A DNA stretch of 64,000 nucleotides from assembly GCA_016929905.1 (NCBI GenBank), contig JAFGHX010000166.1:20223-84222 (forward strand), written 5' to 3'. The stretch is from Kiritimatiellia bacterium (GTDB lineage: Bacteria > Verrucomicrobiota > Kiritimatiellia > JAFGHX01). Under the pieces are notes generated by a model. The model was given only the letters and a program-made list of their open reading frames with translations, made no database searches and was not told where the DNA came from. Positions 48,778 through 57,278 of the stretch are shown here, piece after piece (the stretch's first letter is position 1; every line of letters starts with the position of its first letter). The translations under genes were made by a program, and so were the position numbers.

Positions 48778-49929
48778 CTACACGATTTCTATGTCGACGT
48801 CAATGCCGCGCCCGCGCAGTTCATGGGCGATGTCCCGCACCACGGCCAACCGGATTTCCAGTTGGTGCGGCAGGTCCGGGTTCTGATGCGCCGGGTTGAC
48901 CGCCTGTCCGACCAGGAACCGCACATGGTCGACCTCGAACATCATGCGCAACAGGCTCGACGCCCCATCGTTGGCGAACCTGCACTCTTCCATTCCCACG
49001 CCCGCCTGCAGCAACCTCCTCGCCTGCGTCAGCGTCAGAATGCCTTCCGTCGCGACATCGATCCCCTCGATGCGCGCGGCAGCCGGCACATCGGGCGTGG
49101 CCGTGCTCAGGTCGACTTCCAGCGCGCGGCCCGAATGCCGCGCCACGAGTTTCGCCGTTGTCCCTCCGCAGACGGCGAGCCGGCCGCCCCTCTTGAGGAA
49201 CCCGGCGACGCACAGCGCGTCGCGCGCCCTGTCCGCCGGCGGCCCGGTCAGCACGGTGGCGACACGCTTCCGTCTCGCCTTGACGACCACCACGCTGACA
49301 TCGTCGCCCGGCGAATCCGCGTACAAGTCGCGCACAGCCTCGGCCGCCTTCTCCGCAAGCTCCGAGGCGCGCAGGGCGGGATGCGCGTGCCGCTCGAGGA
49401 ACCGGGCCACCTGTTCCCATCCCCAACCGAGGGGATACAGACCACCGATTCCGGCATTCACCACCCCGTCCGACACAAACGCGATCCAATCGCCATCCGC
49501 GAGGGTCAACACGGCTTCGCGGATGTTTTTGCCCTCGATGCAGCGTTCTTCATACGCGACGTGCACCTGTTTTCGCCCCCGCAACACGATGGCGGCCGGC
49601 GAATCGAACTCCACGATACGCGCATGCCCGTCGCTGAAGAACTGGGCGATCGCAAAGGTGCTGTACGCCATCTTCCGCACCTGGCACACGGGCAGCGTCT
49701 CGCTCAGCGTCTGCACCACTTCCCCGAGCGACAGATCGCTCTCGAGCAGCCGCATGGCGATTCGCGTCGTCAACGTAGCCAGGATATTCGCCTTCACACC
49801 GCTGCCCAGCCCGTCGGAGAGGGCGAGCGTGACGGAATCCGAGTGGCGCGAAACGGCAATACTGTCGCCGCAGAGCTCTTCGCCGTGCTTGCGAAGCTGA
49901 GTTGTTCCCCATTCGTAAAAGACCCTCAT
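48778..49929 (-). CDS. SpoIIE-type PP2C serine phosphatase
   Basis: 383 residues. Residues about 1-190 have PP2C/SpoIIE features: GDSIAVSRHSDSVTLALSDG (metal-binding Asp residues), FVSDGVVNA and GDDVSVVVVK. The C-terminal about 190 residues (VCGGTTAKLVARHSG) form a separate domain that I cannot name. The ATG follows the stop of the PAS gene with no spacer. Similar phosphatase/PAS pairs occur beside NADH-linked FeFe-hydrogenase genes; here they accompany the hydrogenase-less diaphorase. The target is unknown. Confidence 0.85.
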   Translation of the reverse strand: MRVFYEWGTTQLRKHGEELCGDSIAVSRHSDSVTLALSDGLGSGVKANILATLTTRIAMRLLESDLSLGEVVQTLSETLPVCQVRKMAYSTFAIAQFFSDGHARIVEFDSPAAIVLRGRKQVHVAYEERCIEGKNIREAVLTLADGDWIAFVSDGVVNAGIGGLYPLGWGWEQVARFLERHAHPALRASELAEKAAEAVRDLYADSPGDDVSVVVVKARRKRVATVLTGPPADRARDALCVAGFLKRGGRLAVCGGTTAKLVARHSGRALEVDLSTATPDVPAAARIEGIDVATEGILTLTQARRLLQAGVGMEECRFANDGASSLLRMMFEVDHVRFLVGQAVNPAHQNPDLPHQLEIRLAVVRDIAHELRGRGIDVDIEIV

Positions 49930-50442
49930 CTACATCTTTTCTTCCTCGAAAAGCGACATCAGCTTGACCAGCAGGATCTTGGTTTCCGCCGTTGTCTCTC
50001 CGAGAAGCCGCGCGATCTCCTGCGCGGTCTGCATCTGTCGCGAAATGACCTCCTGGGCGCGGTTCAGAGTGTGCGCCTTGAGGTCCCGGTAGTGGCTCTT
50101 GGCCTCTTCCTCTCCGGTAATATCGACGAAAATCCCACAGTACATATCCCGACCCACGATCGGGAAGAGTTCCGCGCGATAGCTCAGTTCGTGCTCGGGG
50201 ATCGACTCCTTGACCTTCAGGTTCCCGCCCGTCGCAATCGCCCTTTCGAAACAATCCGAATGCAGAAAACCGGCTACGGGCTTGTCCAACAGCACTTCGT
50301 CCGGGCAAGCGAACATCGTCCGGAACGCCGGATTGACATAGTGAACCCGGGTTTCCCGATCCACCATGATAACCCCGTTGGGCGTCTGCTGCAGTATGGC
50401 CCGTTCGTGGGCCGGGGTCACCATGCTGTCGCTCTGCACCAT
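49930..50442 (-). CDS. PAS-domain sensor protein
   Basis: 170 residues. One PAS domain (about 12-115: ILQQTPNGVIMVDRETRVHY, then FRTMFACPDEVLLDKPVAGF) and a C-terminal helical segment (SRQMQTAQEIARLLGET) that could be a dimerising coiled coil. No kinase or output domain. With the adjacent phosphatase it may form a two-protein redox or CO-responsive switch. The cofactor cannot be told; the single Cys in the PAS core and one more nearby are notable. Confidence 0.82.
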   Translation of the reverse strand: MVQSDSMVTPAHERAILQQTPNGVIMVDRETRVHYVNPAFRTMFACPDEVLLDKPVAGFLHSDCFERAIATGGNLKVKESIPEHELSYRAELFPIVGRDMYCGIFVDITGEEEAKSHYRDLKAHTLNRAQEVISRQMQTAQEIARLLGETTAETKILLVKLMSLFEEEKM

Positions 50443-50475
50443 GGCGTTTCCGCCTCTCCTGAGCGGGGCAACCGC

Positions 50476-50742
50476 TCACCCTTGTTCCGCGCATCCGAGC
50501 ACACGTGTACGGAAGACCCGAACGGCCTCCTCCACGCTGCTGCTGGAGAGCGGCTCATCGTCGATCTGCCAGTTGATCCCTTCCCCGCACCGCTCCATAC
50601 AGAAGGAGCCTTTCAGCACCACCTCGTTCTGGAGCCCGTGTTCCCTGAGCAACTCATTGAACCGCCCGATCACGTCGCGCGCGCCTTTGATATGGCACGA
50701 ACTCCCAACGCAGACAACGACGGTAGGCATCGTTTCACTCAC
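50476..50742 (-). CDS. Small thioredoxin-like [2Fe-2S] ferredoxin
   Basis: 88 residues from GTG 50742, or 84 from ATG 50730. Four cysteines in the CVGSSC and CMERC patterns are typical of the stand-alone NuoE-C-terminal-type ferredoxins found with FeFe-hydrogenase and diaphorase genes. It overlaps the stop of the CooF-like gene. Likely passes electrons between CooF and the diaphorase. Confidence 0.83.
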   Translation of the reverse strand: MSETMPTVVVCVGSSCHIKGARDVIGRFNELLREHGLQNEVVLKGSFCMERCGEGINWQIDDEPLSSSSVEEAVRVFRTRVLGCAEQG

Positions 50743-51278
50743 CCGCTCTTCTCGGTCTGGGCTTCTTCCGCTTCACGAGCGGAAACCAGACGTTGGGCGG
50801 CTCGCCGCCGTTTCGAACTGACAACGTCTTCTTCCCGGCAGAAGACAAGCGCTTGGGTCGGACACGCCGCCACGCAGGCCGGCTCGAGTCCTGCCGCCAC
50901 GCGCTCGGCGCACAGATCGCACTTCAGGATGCCCTTCCCTCCGCGCCGAACCGTCAGGACGCCGAAGGGGCAGGCCTGCACGCACATTTTGCAGCCGATG
51001 CACTTGGAGGCATCGAGCAACACGGGCCCATCGGGTTCCTGGCGTCGCATGGCGCCCGTGGGACAAGCCAGGACGCAGGGCGCATCCTCGCAGTGGTTGC
51101 AGTGCACGGGGACGGCCCTCGTTTCGCAGGCCTCCACGCTGACGCTATGGCCGGGGTTCTCTTCCGAGGCCACCAGCGAAACCAGATCTTTCGCCGCCGC
51201 GTGCGCGAGCGCGCAGGCCAATTCGCACGACTTGCACCCCAGGCATCGTTCGACCCGAACAAAAATCCTGCGTTTCAT
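50739..51278 (-). CDS. cooF: CooF-like polyferredoxin
   Basis: 179 residues with four [4Fe-4S] motifs: CLGCKSCELAC, CNHCEDAPCVLACP, CIGCKMCVQACP, and CDLCAERVAAGLEPACVAAC broken by variable loops. This is the DmsB/HycB/CooF fold that takes electrons from CODH. It follows cooS by 41 bp and belongs to the CODH unit. Confidence 0.88.
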   Translation of the reverse strand: MKRRIFVRVERCLGCKSCELACALAHAAAKDLVSLVASEENPGHSVSVEACETRAVPVHCNHCEDAPCVLACPTGAMRRQEPDGPVLLDASKCIGCKMCVQACPFGVLTVRRGGKGILKCDLCAERVAAGLEPACVAACPTQALVFCREEDVVSSKRRRAAQRLVSAREAEEAQTEKSG

Positions 51279-51319
51279 GATCTCATCCTATGCTGATACC
51301 GAAACCCGGCCCCGATCCG

Positions 51320-53245
51320 TCATGCTTCCGGCTCGAATGCCTGCTTGTACATCATGGGCTTGAGCTTCAGCGCTTTGCGTTTCTTGTCGATATGACGCAG
51401 CATCTTATGAGCCGCCTCGACGGGATCCAGTTCCCAGTCCCACTTGCCGCCGACCTCCTGTTCGATTTCGTCGGTCAAGTATCGATGCAAATTCCGACTT
51501 CCCATCATGGGCAACGGGTGCCCGATGATCGTATAGACGCCGGACGCGACGAAGTACATGCCGATGGAGACGGCCTTCTCGGACATCCATTCCGGCGCCG
51601 CGCCCGCCACGGGCAACTGGGAGATGTCGTCCCCGAGCCCGCCCTCGGCGACGACGTTCGCCAGGGTCATCAGGATGCGACTGTTGTCCACGCAGGAACC
51701 GAGGTGGAGCACGGGCGGGATCCCGACGGCGCGGCAGATCTCGCGCAGCCCCTCGCCCGCGTACTCGAACGCCGCCTCCGGCCTCAGCAACCCGTGCTTG
51801 GCACAAGTGATGGCGTTGCAGCCGGTCGTCACCACGACGGTATCGTTCCGAATCAACTCCTTCACCATCTCGATATGACCCTTCTCGTACTCGACGTTCG
51901 GGTTCGAGCACCCGATCACGCCCGCCGCCCCTCGCAGCCGGCCGGCGATGACGGCGTCGTTCAGCGGGCGGTATGTCGAGCGGTATTTGCCGCCCAGCCA
52001 TCGAAAGACCGATTCGCTTGTGAACCCGGCGACGAGCCGTTCGGTGTCGCGGGGGATATGAATGCGGCTGGTCTTCCGCTTCGAGAAGTTCTCTATCGCC
52101 AGGTCCAGGATTTGCGTGGCGATGGCCTTGGCCTTATCCTCATGGAATTCGAGATGCATCGCGCCTGGAATCTTGGCTTTGGGCGAGGTCGTGACGAGCC
52201 GGGTGTGAAAACACTTCGCGACCTCGGACAACCCCGGATAGATGCACTGGACATCGACGACCATGAGTTCCACCGCGCCGGTCATCAGGGCCAGCTCCTG
52301 CTGCAGCACGCTTCCGGCAAGCGGGATACCGTGGCGCATGAGGATTTCGTTCGCCGTGCAGCAGATCCCGGCGATGTTGATGCCCTTGGCGCCCTTTTCC
52401 TTGGCCCTGTCGAGCAAGGCCGGGTCCCTGGAGACCACGGCAATGACGTCCGACAAGGTCGGTTCGTGCCCGTGCACGATCACATTGACGTGGTCCTTTT
52501 CCAGCACGCCCAGGTTGGCGCGCGACCGGATCGGGACGGGGGAACGGAACAGGATGTCGGACAATTCCGTGGCGATCATGGACCCCCCCCAGCCATCGGA
52601 CAGTGCGGCACGCATACTGTGGCGCATGATGTTCTTGTAGTCGGCGTCCACGCCGATATGCGTGCGGTGCATGATCTCGACAATCTCCCTGTCGACCGCG
52701 CGCGGGTAGATGTTCTGCTCGCGCCAGAGCTGCTGCCGAGCCTCGGGCGCACAGCTCGGCATCTTCATTTCCCCTTCATAATTCCCGAACTCGGCCAAGG
52801 CGGCCCGGGCAACGTCGGCGGCAACGGCCTTGATGTCACGGCCCGCGGTCTCCAGACCGTAGACGCGGGCCACGGCCTTAAGCTTCTCCTCATCCTTGAT
52901 TTCGTAGTCGCAATTCGGGGCTTCCGCGGCCATGAGGAGCGTGTGCGCGATATCACGGCCATGGTCCGAATGGGCAGCGGCTCCGCCGGCGACCATTCGC
53001 GCGATATTCCGAGCGGCAATCGTGTCGGCATTGGCGCCGCACACGCCGGCCTGCGGGCCTTCGCCCAGAGGATCGATGCGGCACGGCCCCATGCTGCAGT
53101 TGCGGCAGCAAAGCCCCAGCGAACCGAACCCGCATTGCGGCTGCATGCTCTCGTAGCGGTCCAGTATGATTTCGATATTCTCCGCCGCCGCACGCTTGAC
53201 CATCTCGCGTGAAGCTTTGTCGGCATACGTAAGGTTCTTAGCCAT
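51320..53245 (-). CDS. cooS: Anaerobic nickel carbon-monoxide dehydrogenase
   Basis: Interconverts CO and CO2, and supplies CO to AcsB. 641 residues. The D/B-cluster ligands are Cys38, 46, 47, 50, 55 and 69, the CooS pattern shifted by one. C-cluster motifs: HGHEPTLSD, GICCTANE, VDVQCIYPG, IGCSNPN, TGCNAITCAKHG and LGSCVDNSR, and the active-site lysine in SEKAVSIGMYFV. AGGAGG 9 nt upstream lies in the cooC tail. It is the only CODH here and must serve as the ACS partner (AcsA role). Confidence 0.96.
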   Translation of the reverse strand: MAKNLTYADKASREMVKRAAAENIEIILDRYESMQPQCGFGSLGLCCRNCSMGPCRIDPLGEGPQAGVCGANADTIAARNIARMVAGGAAAHSDHGRDIAHTLLMAAEAPNCDYEIKDEEKLKAVARVYGLETAGRDIKAVAADVARAALAEFGNYEGEMKMPSCAPEARQQLWREQNIYPRAVDREIVEIMHRTHIGVDADYKNIMRHSMRAALSDGWGGSMIATELSDILFRSPVPIRSRANLGVLEKDHVNVIVHGHEPTLSDVIAVVSRDPALLDRAKEKGAKGINIAGICCTANEILMRHGIPLAGSVLQQELALMTGAVELMVVDVQCIYPGLSEVAKCFHTRLVTTSPKAKIPGAMHLEFHEDKAKAIATQILDLAIENFSKRKTSRIHIPRDTERLVAGFTSESVFRWLGGKYRSTYRPLNDAVIAGRLRGAAGVIGCSNPNVEYEKGHIEMVKELIRNDTVVVTTGCNAITCAKHGLLRPEAAFEYAGEGLREICRAVGIPPVLHLGSCVDNSRILMTLANVVAEGGLGDDISQLPVAGAAPEWMSEKAVSIGMYFVASGVYTIIGHPLPMMGSRNLHRYLTDEIEQEVGGKWDWELDPVEAAHKMLRHIDKKRKALKLKPMMYKQAFEPEA

Positions 53246-53249
53246 TTCC

Positions 53250-54032
53250 TCAGGCCTCCTCTAGTGACGGTATTTGCGAAAGCGTTCGAACGATTCCCGC
53301 GACCGCCTCGTCGACAGCCGCGGTGGCGCCGGCAACGGATGCGCCCCTCAGCTCGGCGTCTCGAATCCTCTCTTCGTACGGCAAAAAACCGGCAATCGGG
53401 ACGTCGCCCATGCCGCGCCGCAGAAAGTCGCGGTCCGCCTCGGAGCGGATCTTGTTGCCGACGCCGACCACTCGGCGCAGTTTCAGGTCTGCCGCGAGCC
53501 GCATGATTCTATGCGCGGTCTCCAGGCTCCGCCGGCCCGGTTCAAGCACGATCACCAGCGCGTCGACCGCACCGACGGTGCCACGGCTCAGGTGTTCGAT
53601 GCCGGCCTCCATGTCGACAATGAGCGCCGTGTTTTGCTCCAGCAGCAAATGCGTGACCAGGGTGCGGACAAAGGCGTTCTCCGGGCAGTAGCAGCCGGAG
53701 CCGCCCTTCTTGACGCCGCCGGCGACCAGCACCTTGACTCCGCTGATCTCAACAGCGTATTTCTCCGGGATGTCGTCGACGCGAGGATTCACCTTGAACA
53801 TCCCGCCGGTCGTGCCGGGCTTGGCGCCAGTCCGCTCCGCGATAAGGTCTTTGATCTCGATCAGGGGCGTAATGCCGTCGGGATCCGCATATCCGAGGGA
53901 AGCGGCCAGGTTGGAGTCCGGGTCGGCATCAATGGCGATGACCTGCTGCCCGGCTGTCTGCAGGGCGTGGGCCAGCAAAGCGCTAACCGTCGTCTTGCCT
54001 ACCCCACCCTTTCCCGTGACTGCCAGTTTCAT
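53250..54032 (-). CDS. cooC: CODH nickel-insertion ATPase
   Basis: 260 residues. Deviant Walker A GKGGVGKTTVSALLAHAL, DADPDSNLAASLGYAD, the nickel-binding CxC in GCYCPEN, and the dimer-forming MEAGIEHLSRGT segment. Matures the C-cluster of CooS. First gene of the 18-kb CODH/ACS cluster, 113 nt downstream of its predicted start of transcription. Confidence 0.94.
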   Translation of the reverse strand: MKLAVTGKGGVGKTTVSALLAHALQTAGQQVIAIDADPDSNLAASLGYADPDGITPLIEIKDLIAERTGAKPGTTGGMFKVNPRVDDIPEKYAVEISGVKVLVAGGVKKGGSGCYCPENAFVRTLVTHLLLEQNTALIVDMEAGIEHLSRGTVGAVDALVIVLEPGRRSLETAHRIMRLAADLKLRRVVGVGNKIRSEADRDFLRRGMGDVPIAGFLPYEERIRDAELRGASVAGATAAVDEAVAGIVRTLSQIPSLEEA

Positions 54033-54152
54033 TCAGCTCCCTTGCGGCCCATGGTTCGACTTGGCGGCGGCACGCCACGCCGCCGCGTGAGGGCATCATC
54101 TTGATTACGCGGCAGGGGGTTGCGGCGCAATTAGGGATTGGAGTCTCTGGGG

Positions 54153-54181
54153 ATTTTACTATGCACGGCCCGGGCCGTCAA
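54153..54181 (-). promoter_or_regulatory. Promoter of the cooC-cooS-acs cluster
   Basis: On the minus strand TTGACG (54181-54176), exactly 17 bp, TAAAAT (54158-54153). Predicted start about 54146. Confidence 0.7.
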
Positions 54182-54211
54182 CGCGGAAGACGAAAAAAAG
54201 GGCGGACCCGC

Positions 54212-54240
54212 TTGCGCGTGCAGCGCCGGGGGCGTATAAT
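54212..54240 (+). promoter_or_regulatory. Promoter of the rhomboid gene
   Basis: TTGCGC (54212-54217), 17 bp, consensus TATAAT (54235-54240). Predicted start about 54247, a 25-nt leader. Confidence 0.65.
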
Positions 54241-54271
54241 GCCAGGTGCAGGGGGTGGCGGGGGAGTCCAG

Positions 54272-55174
54272 ATGCGACGTTCGTGGTACGGGAATTCGCC
54301 GCGTTTTCCATACGGCAGTTGGCTGACGCCGGGGGTCAAAGCGCTTGCCCTCGTGACGGGGGCTGTCTTTCTCTTCCAGGTGCTGCTGGCCCTGACGGGC
54401 CGGGAGCAGATTGCGGGTATTTTCGGGCTCAGTATCGAGGGGCTGCGCTACGGGCGCATCTGGCAGTTATTCACCTACATGTTCCTGCATGCCGGGCCGC
54501 TCCACATCCTGTTCAACGGTCTGTTCCTGATCTTCCTCGGCCCGGACGTGGAGCGGGTCATGGGCCGGAAGCGCTTCACGGTGTTCTATCTGGCCTGCGG
54601 GGCGCTTGCCGGCGCGGCCTGGGTGACTTGGGAGTTCCTGCTGCCGACGCGCGTGGCGGGCGGGGTGCCGACGGTCTGCGTGGGCGCCTCGGGTGCGGTG
54701 TTCGGCGTGCTGGGCGCCTTCGCCGCGTTCTATCCGAATCGCGTGATGACGCTGTATCTGTTCTTCATCATTCCCATCACGATGAAGGCCAAGACGATGG
54801 CCGTGGGAGCCGCGCTGCTCTCCGTCTTCCTGCTCATCTTCACGCAGGGCCGGACCGTGGCGGACGCAGCGCACCTGGGTGGGATCATCGTCGGGTATCT
54901 CTACGCCTCGGGTCTGATCCGGGCCGGATTCATGAGCCCGTATCAGCGCCCGGAGCCCTCAGGCTGGCGTGAGACGTTCGCGCGCACGTTGCGCGGCAGA
55001 AAGCTGCGGGTGCTTCGCCCGGAGGGCCCGGAGGGCCCTTCGGAACAGGAGATCGACAGCATACTGGAGAAGATATCCTCGCAAGGCATCAACAGCCTGA
55101 CGTGGAAAGAGCGGCGCATGCTGAAGACGGCGAGCGAAGCGCTGCAGGACGATTCCGACACGCGGCCGGACTGA
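54272..55174 (+). CDS. Rhomboid-family intramembrane serine protease
   Basis: 300 residues with six predicted membrane helices. The catalytic serine is in GASGAVFGVLG and the histidine in AAHLGGIIVGYL; the loop-1 WQLFTYMFLHAGPLHILFN region is typical. The C-terminal 70 residues carry a small soluble domain (SEQEIDSILEKISSQGINSL), common in bacterial rhomboids. ATG 54272 is chosen on membrane topology and GGGGAG 5-10 nt upstream. Substrate unknown. Confidence 0.9.
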   Translation: MRRSWYGNSPRFPYGSWLTPGVKALALVTGAVFLFQVLLALTGREQIAGIFGLSIEGLRYGRIWQLFTYMFLHAGPLHILFNGLFLIFLGPDVERVMGRKRFTVFYLACGALAGAAWVTWEFLLPTRVAGGVPTVCVGASGAVFGVLGAFAAFYPNRVMTLYLFFIIPITMKAKTMAVGAALLSVFLLIFTQGRTVADAAHLGGIIVGYLYASGLIRAGFMSPYQRPEPSGWRETFARTLRGRKLRVLRPEGPEGPSEQEIDSILEKISSQGINSLTWKERRMLKTASEALQDDSDTRPD

Positions 55175-55176
55175 GA

Positions 55177-55204
55177 GCCGTTCGAAAAGGCCCGTTCGAA
55201 CGGC
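55177..55204 (+). terminator. Hairpin after rhomboid
   Basis: GCCGTTCGAA and TTCGAACGGC form a perfect 10-bp stem with an 8-base loop, 3 bp after the stop. No T tract. Could act as a bidirectional barrier to the convergent ClpX-like gene. The rest of the gap to 55311 holds no gene. Confidence 0.45.
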
Positions 55205-55311
55205 GATGCCGGGCACCGGCGGCCGGATGCCGGCTGTCCTGCGTCCCGGCTCCTGGGGAAGCGGCATCCTTCAGCCCAACACCATCGGCGTTCCGCGGCC
55301 GGCCCGGACGT

Positions 55312-56838
55312 TCAGGCCCCGAGGCAGGCTTTGACGGTCTTCTCCGTGACGACGATCTTGTTCCCGCCGTCGGAAGCCAGTTTCGAGACGACCAGATCGT
55401 AGGCCGACGCCAGGGAGGACAGATCCGTGTTGTATGCGGCGGCCCTGCGCCGGAGCTCTTTGCGGGCGCCGTCGGTGAACCGGACCTCCACGCCGTTGGC
55501 GGCAAACTTCACCTTGATGGGCCGCTCGGTCTGCTCATGGAGGGTTCTGAGCCGGTCCGGGTCGGCATACTTCTCCGGGTTGCCGAGCAGCGTTTTGAGG
55601 GCCTTTTTCGGGTCGTCGACCGCCGCGCGGTCGATAGGCGCGGCGGTGATGAGCGTGGAAGGCAGCTCATACATGAAGTCACTCAGCACTTCCTCGCAGA
55701 CGGACTCCAGCGCACGCGCGCCCATTTCCTTGTCGTAAGCCCGTGCGGCGATGGCCGCGAGCGCGTCTTCATCGAACGTGACGTCGATCCCGTACGACTT
55801 GAATTCGCGGGTGTACTGGTCGATGAGCGAGTTCTCCGGTTCCGTCAGAATCCGCCGCAGATCGCCGACCGTCAGCTTCCTCAGGCGAGTGAGGACGGGA
55901 ATTCTGCCTATGAACTGGGAAATGAGGCCGAACTCGATCAAGTCCTCCGTGCGGACGTCGTCGAGATAACGGTCCCGCTTCTCCTCCTTGGTCACGGGTT
56001 TGGCGCCGAATCCGACCTGGCCGCCGTCCCGATCCCGTTTCCGCTTCTCCACGATATCCTCCAGGCCGTCGAATGCGCCGCTGACGATGAACAGCACATT
56101 GCGCGTGCTCACCTTCTCCATCTGGGGTTCGCCGTCCGGCTCGCCCGCCTGGAGCTGGCGGACCTTCTGGCCGATCATGATGATGGCCTGCTGTTGCTGG
56201 TTGTAGGCGTCGACCTCCTTGCCCTCGACCAGCTTCAGCAGCGCCTGCTGCACACCCTCTCCCCCGACATCCGGCCCATGGCCGCCCTTCTTGGCGATCT
56301 TGTCGACTTCGTCCAGATAGATGATGCCCTTGGAGGCCTTGTCCAGGTCGCCGTCAGCCGCGAGCACGAGTTCATGGACAACGGAATTCACGTCGCGGCC
56401 GACGTAGCCGGCCGACGTGAATTCCGTCATGTCGGCTTTCACAAAGGGCACGTCCAGAAGCCGGGCAACCGTCTCGACCAGATGGGTCTTGCCCACTCCC
56501 GCCGGGCCAATGAAGCACACATTCTTCTTCTTGACCTTGACGGCCTCGTTCGGTCTCGCACTGACGCGCTTGTAGTGATAGCAGACAGCCCTGGCCAACG
56601 TTCGCTTTGCTTCTTCCTGGCCAATCACATGGCGGTTCAGATAGTCGTAGACCTCTCTGGGTTTCTTGTTGAAGGTGAATCCCCGTCCGCCATCGGGCGC
56701 CGCGGGGGGCGGCGCGGCCGGCTCGGGCGTCTGGGTAATGACGGAAAGGACCCCGCCATACTTTCTGGACAGGTGCTCGCTGAATTGCTGCACTTCCTCT
56801 TGTATCTTCCTCTGCATCTCGTCGGGCGGTTCGTTCAT
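55312..56838 (-). CDS. clpX: ClpX-like AAA+ unfoldase lacking the zinc-binding domain
   Basis: 508 residues. Walker A GPAGVGKTH (111-119), pore loop GYVGRD (144-149), Walker B IIYLDEVDK (172-180) and sensor-2 GARALE are those of ClpX. However, the N-terminal C4 zinc finger is absent, replaced by about 50 residues of helix and Pro/Ala linker. VGF in QVGFGAKP sits where ClpX has the ClpP-docking IGF loop. The C-terminus is about 80 residues longer than usual. No clpP is adjacent. It could be a ClpX paralogue with its own adaptor or protease. Confidence 0.75.
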   Translation of the reverse strand: MNEPPDEMQRKIQEEVQQFSEHLSRKYGGVLSVITQTPEPAAPPPAAPDGGRGFTFNKKPREVYDYLNRHVIGQEEAKRTLARAVCYHYKRVSARPNEAVKVKKKNVCFIGPAGVGKTHLVETVARLLDVPFVKADMTEFTSAGYVGRDVNSVVHELVLAADGDLDKASKGIIYLDEVDKIAKKGGHGPDVGGEGVQQALLKLVEGKEVDAYNQQQQAIIMIGQKVRQLQAGEPDGEPQMEKVSTRNVLFIVSGAFDGLEDIVEKRKRDRDGGQVGFGAKPVTKEEKRDRYLDDVRTEDLIEFGLISQFIGRIPVLTRLRKLTVGDLRRILTEPENSLIDQYTREFKSYGIDVTFDEDALAAIAARAYDKEMGARALESVCEEVLSDFMYELPSTLITAAPIDRAAVDDPKKALKTLLGNPEKYADPDRLRTLHEQTERPIKVKFAANGVEVRFTDGARKELRRRAAAYNTDLSSLASAYDLVVSKLASDGGNKIVVTEKTVKACLGA

Positions 56839-56933
56839 GTGCGGCCGATCCCCTCTGATCCGTTTCCTTTGCGCGGCGAAACGGAAAAATGCACGGCGTC
56901 CGTGCCAACTTGTTTACGGGACACAGCAGGAGT

Positions 56934-56962
56934 ATGGTACCCCGCAGGCCGGAAGAGCACAA
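56934..56962 (-). promoter_or_regulatory. Promoter of the ClpX-like gene
   Basis: On the minus strand TTGTGC (56962-56957), 17 bp, TACCAT (56939-56934). Predicted start about 56927. Confidence 0.55.
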
Positions 56963-56980
56963 CGGCAAATCGGCAGGGGC

Positions 56981-57057
56981 GATGGGCGATGGGCAGTGGT
57001 CAATGGTCAATGGGCGATGGTGAATGGTCAATGGTCGATGGGCAATGGTTGATGCCG
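56981..57057. repeat. Eleven-unit degenerate heptamer array
   Basis: 7-bp units of the form RATGGNY (GATGGGC, AATGGTC, GATGGTG and so on) run without interruption for 77 bp. The period and GG-rich core match the arrays at 38077 and 41784. Lies in the 440-bp gap between the ClpX-like gene and rex. Confidence 0.8.
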
Positions 57058-57116
57058 GTTGGAGGTGTAAGACCGGCGAGTCTGAGGCGACTACAGGTTG
57101 TGGAGGGCTGCAGAGC

Positions 57117-57212
57117 ATGAGGACCGTGTTGCCGGTTGTGACGGCCTTGGCGGGCGGGGTGCTGGGCGGTGTATTGGGCGCTTTCATGAAACGCTGCGGG
57201 GGCGGCGCCTGA
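57117..57212 (+). CDS. Possible 31-residue membrane peptide
   Basis: An ATG with GGAGG 10 nt upstream opens a frame of 31 codons. The product has one hydrophobic segment with a glycine-zipper pattern (AGGVLGGVLGAF) and a basic end (MKRCGGGA). Size, SD and composition fit a small membrane protein; there is no other support. Confidence 0.35.
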   Translation: MRTVLPVVTALAGGVLGGVLGAFMKRCGGGA

Positions 57213-57278
57213 GGGCTGACGTCAAACCCCTGGTCAGGGGCCGTATTTGGAGCCATCGTCGGGCTGATGATAGGCTTG

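Noticed and set aside
56981..57057. CRISPR array
   Set aside because: The repeats are 7 bp, contiguous and have no spacers; no cas gene is present anywhere in the window.
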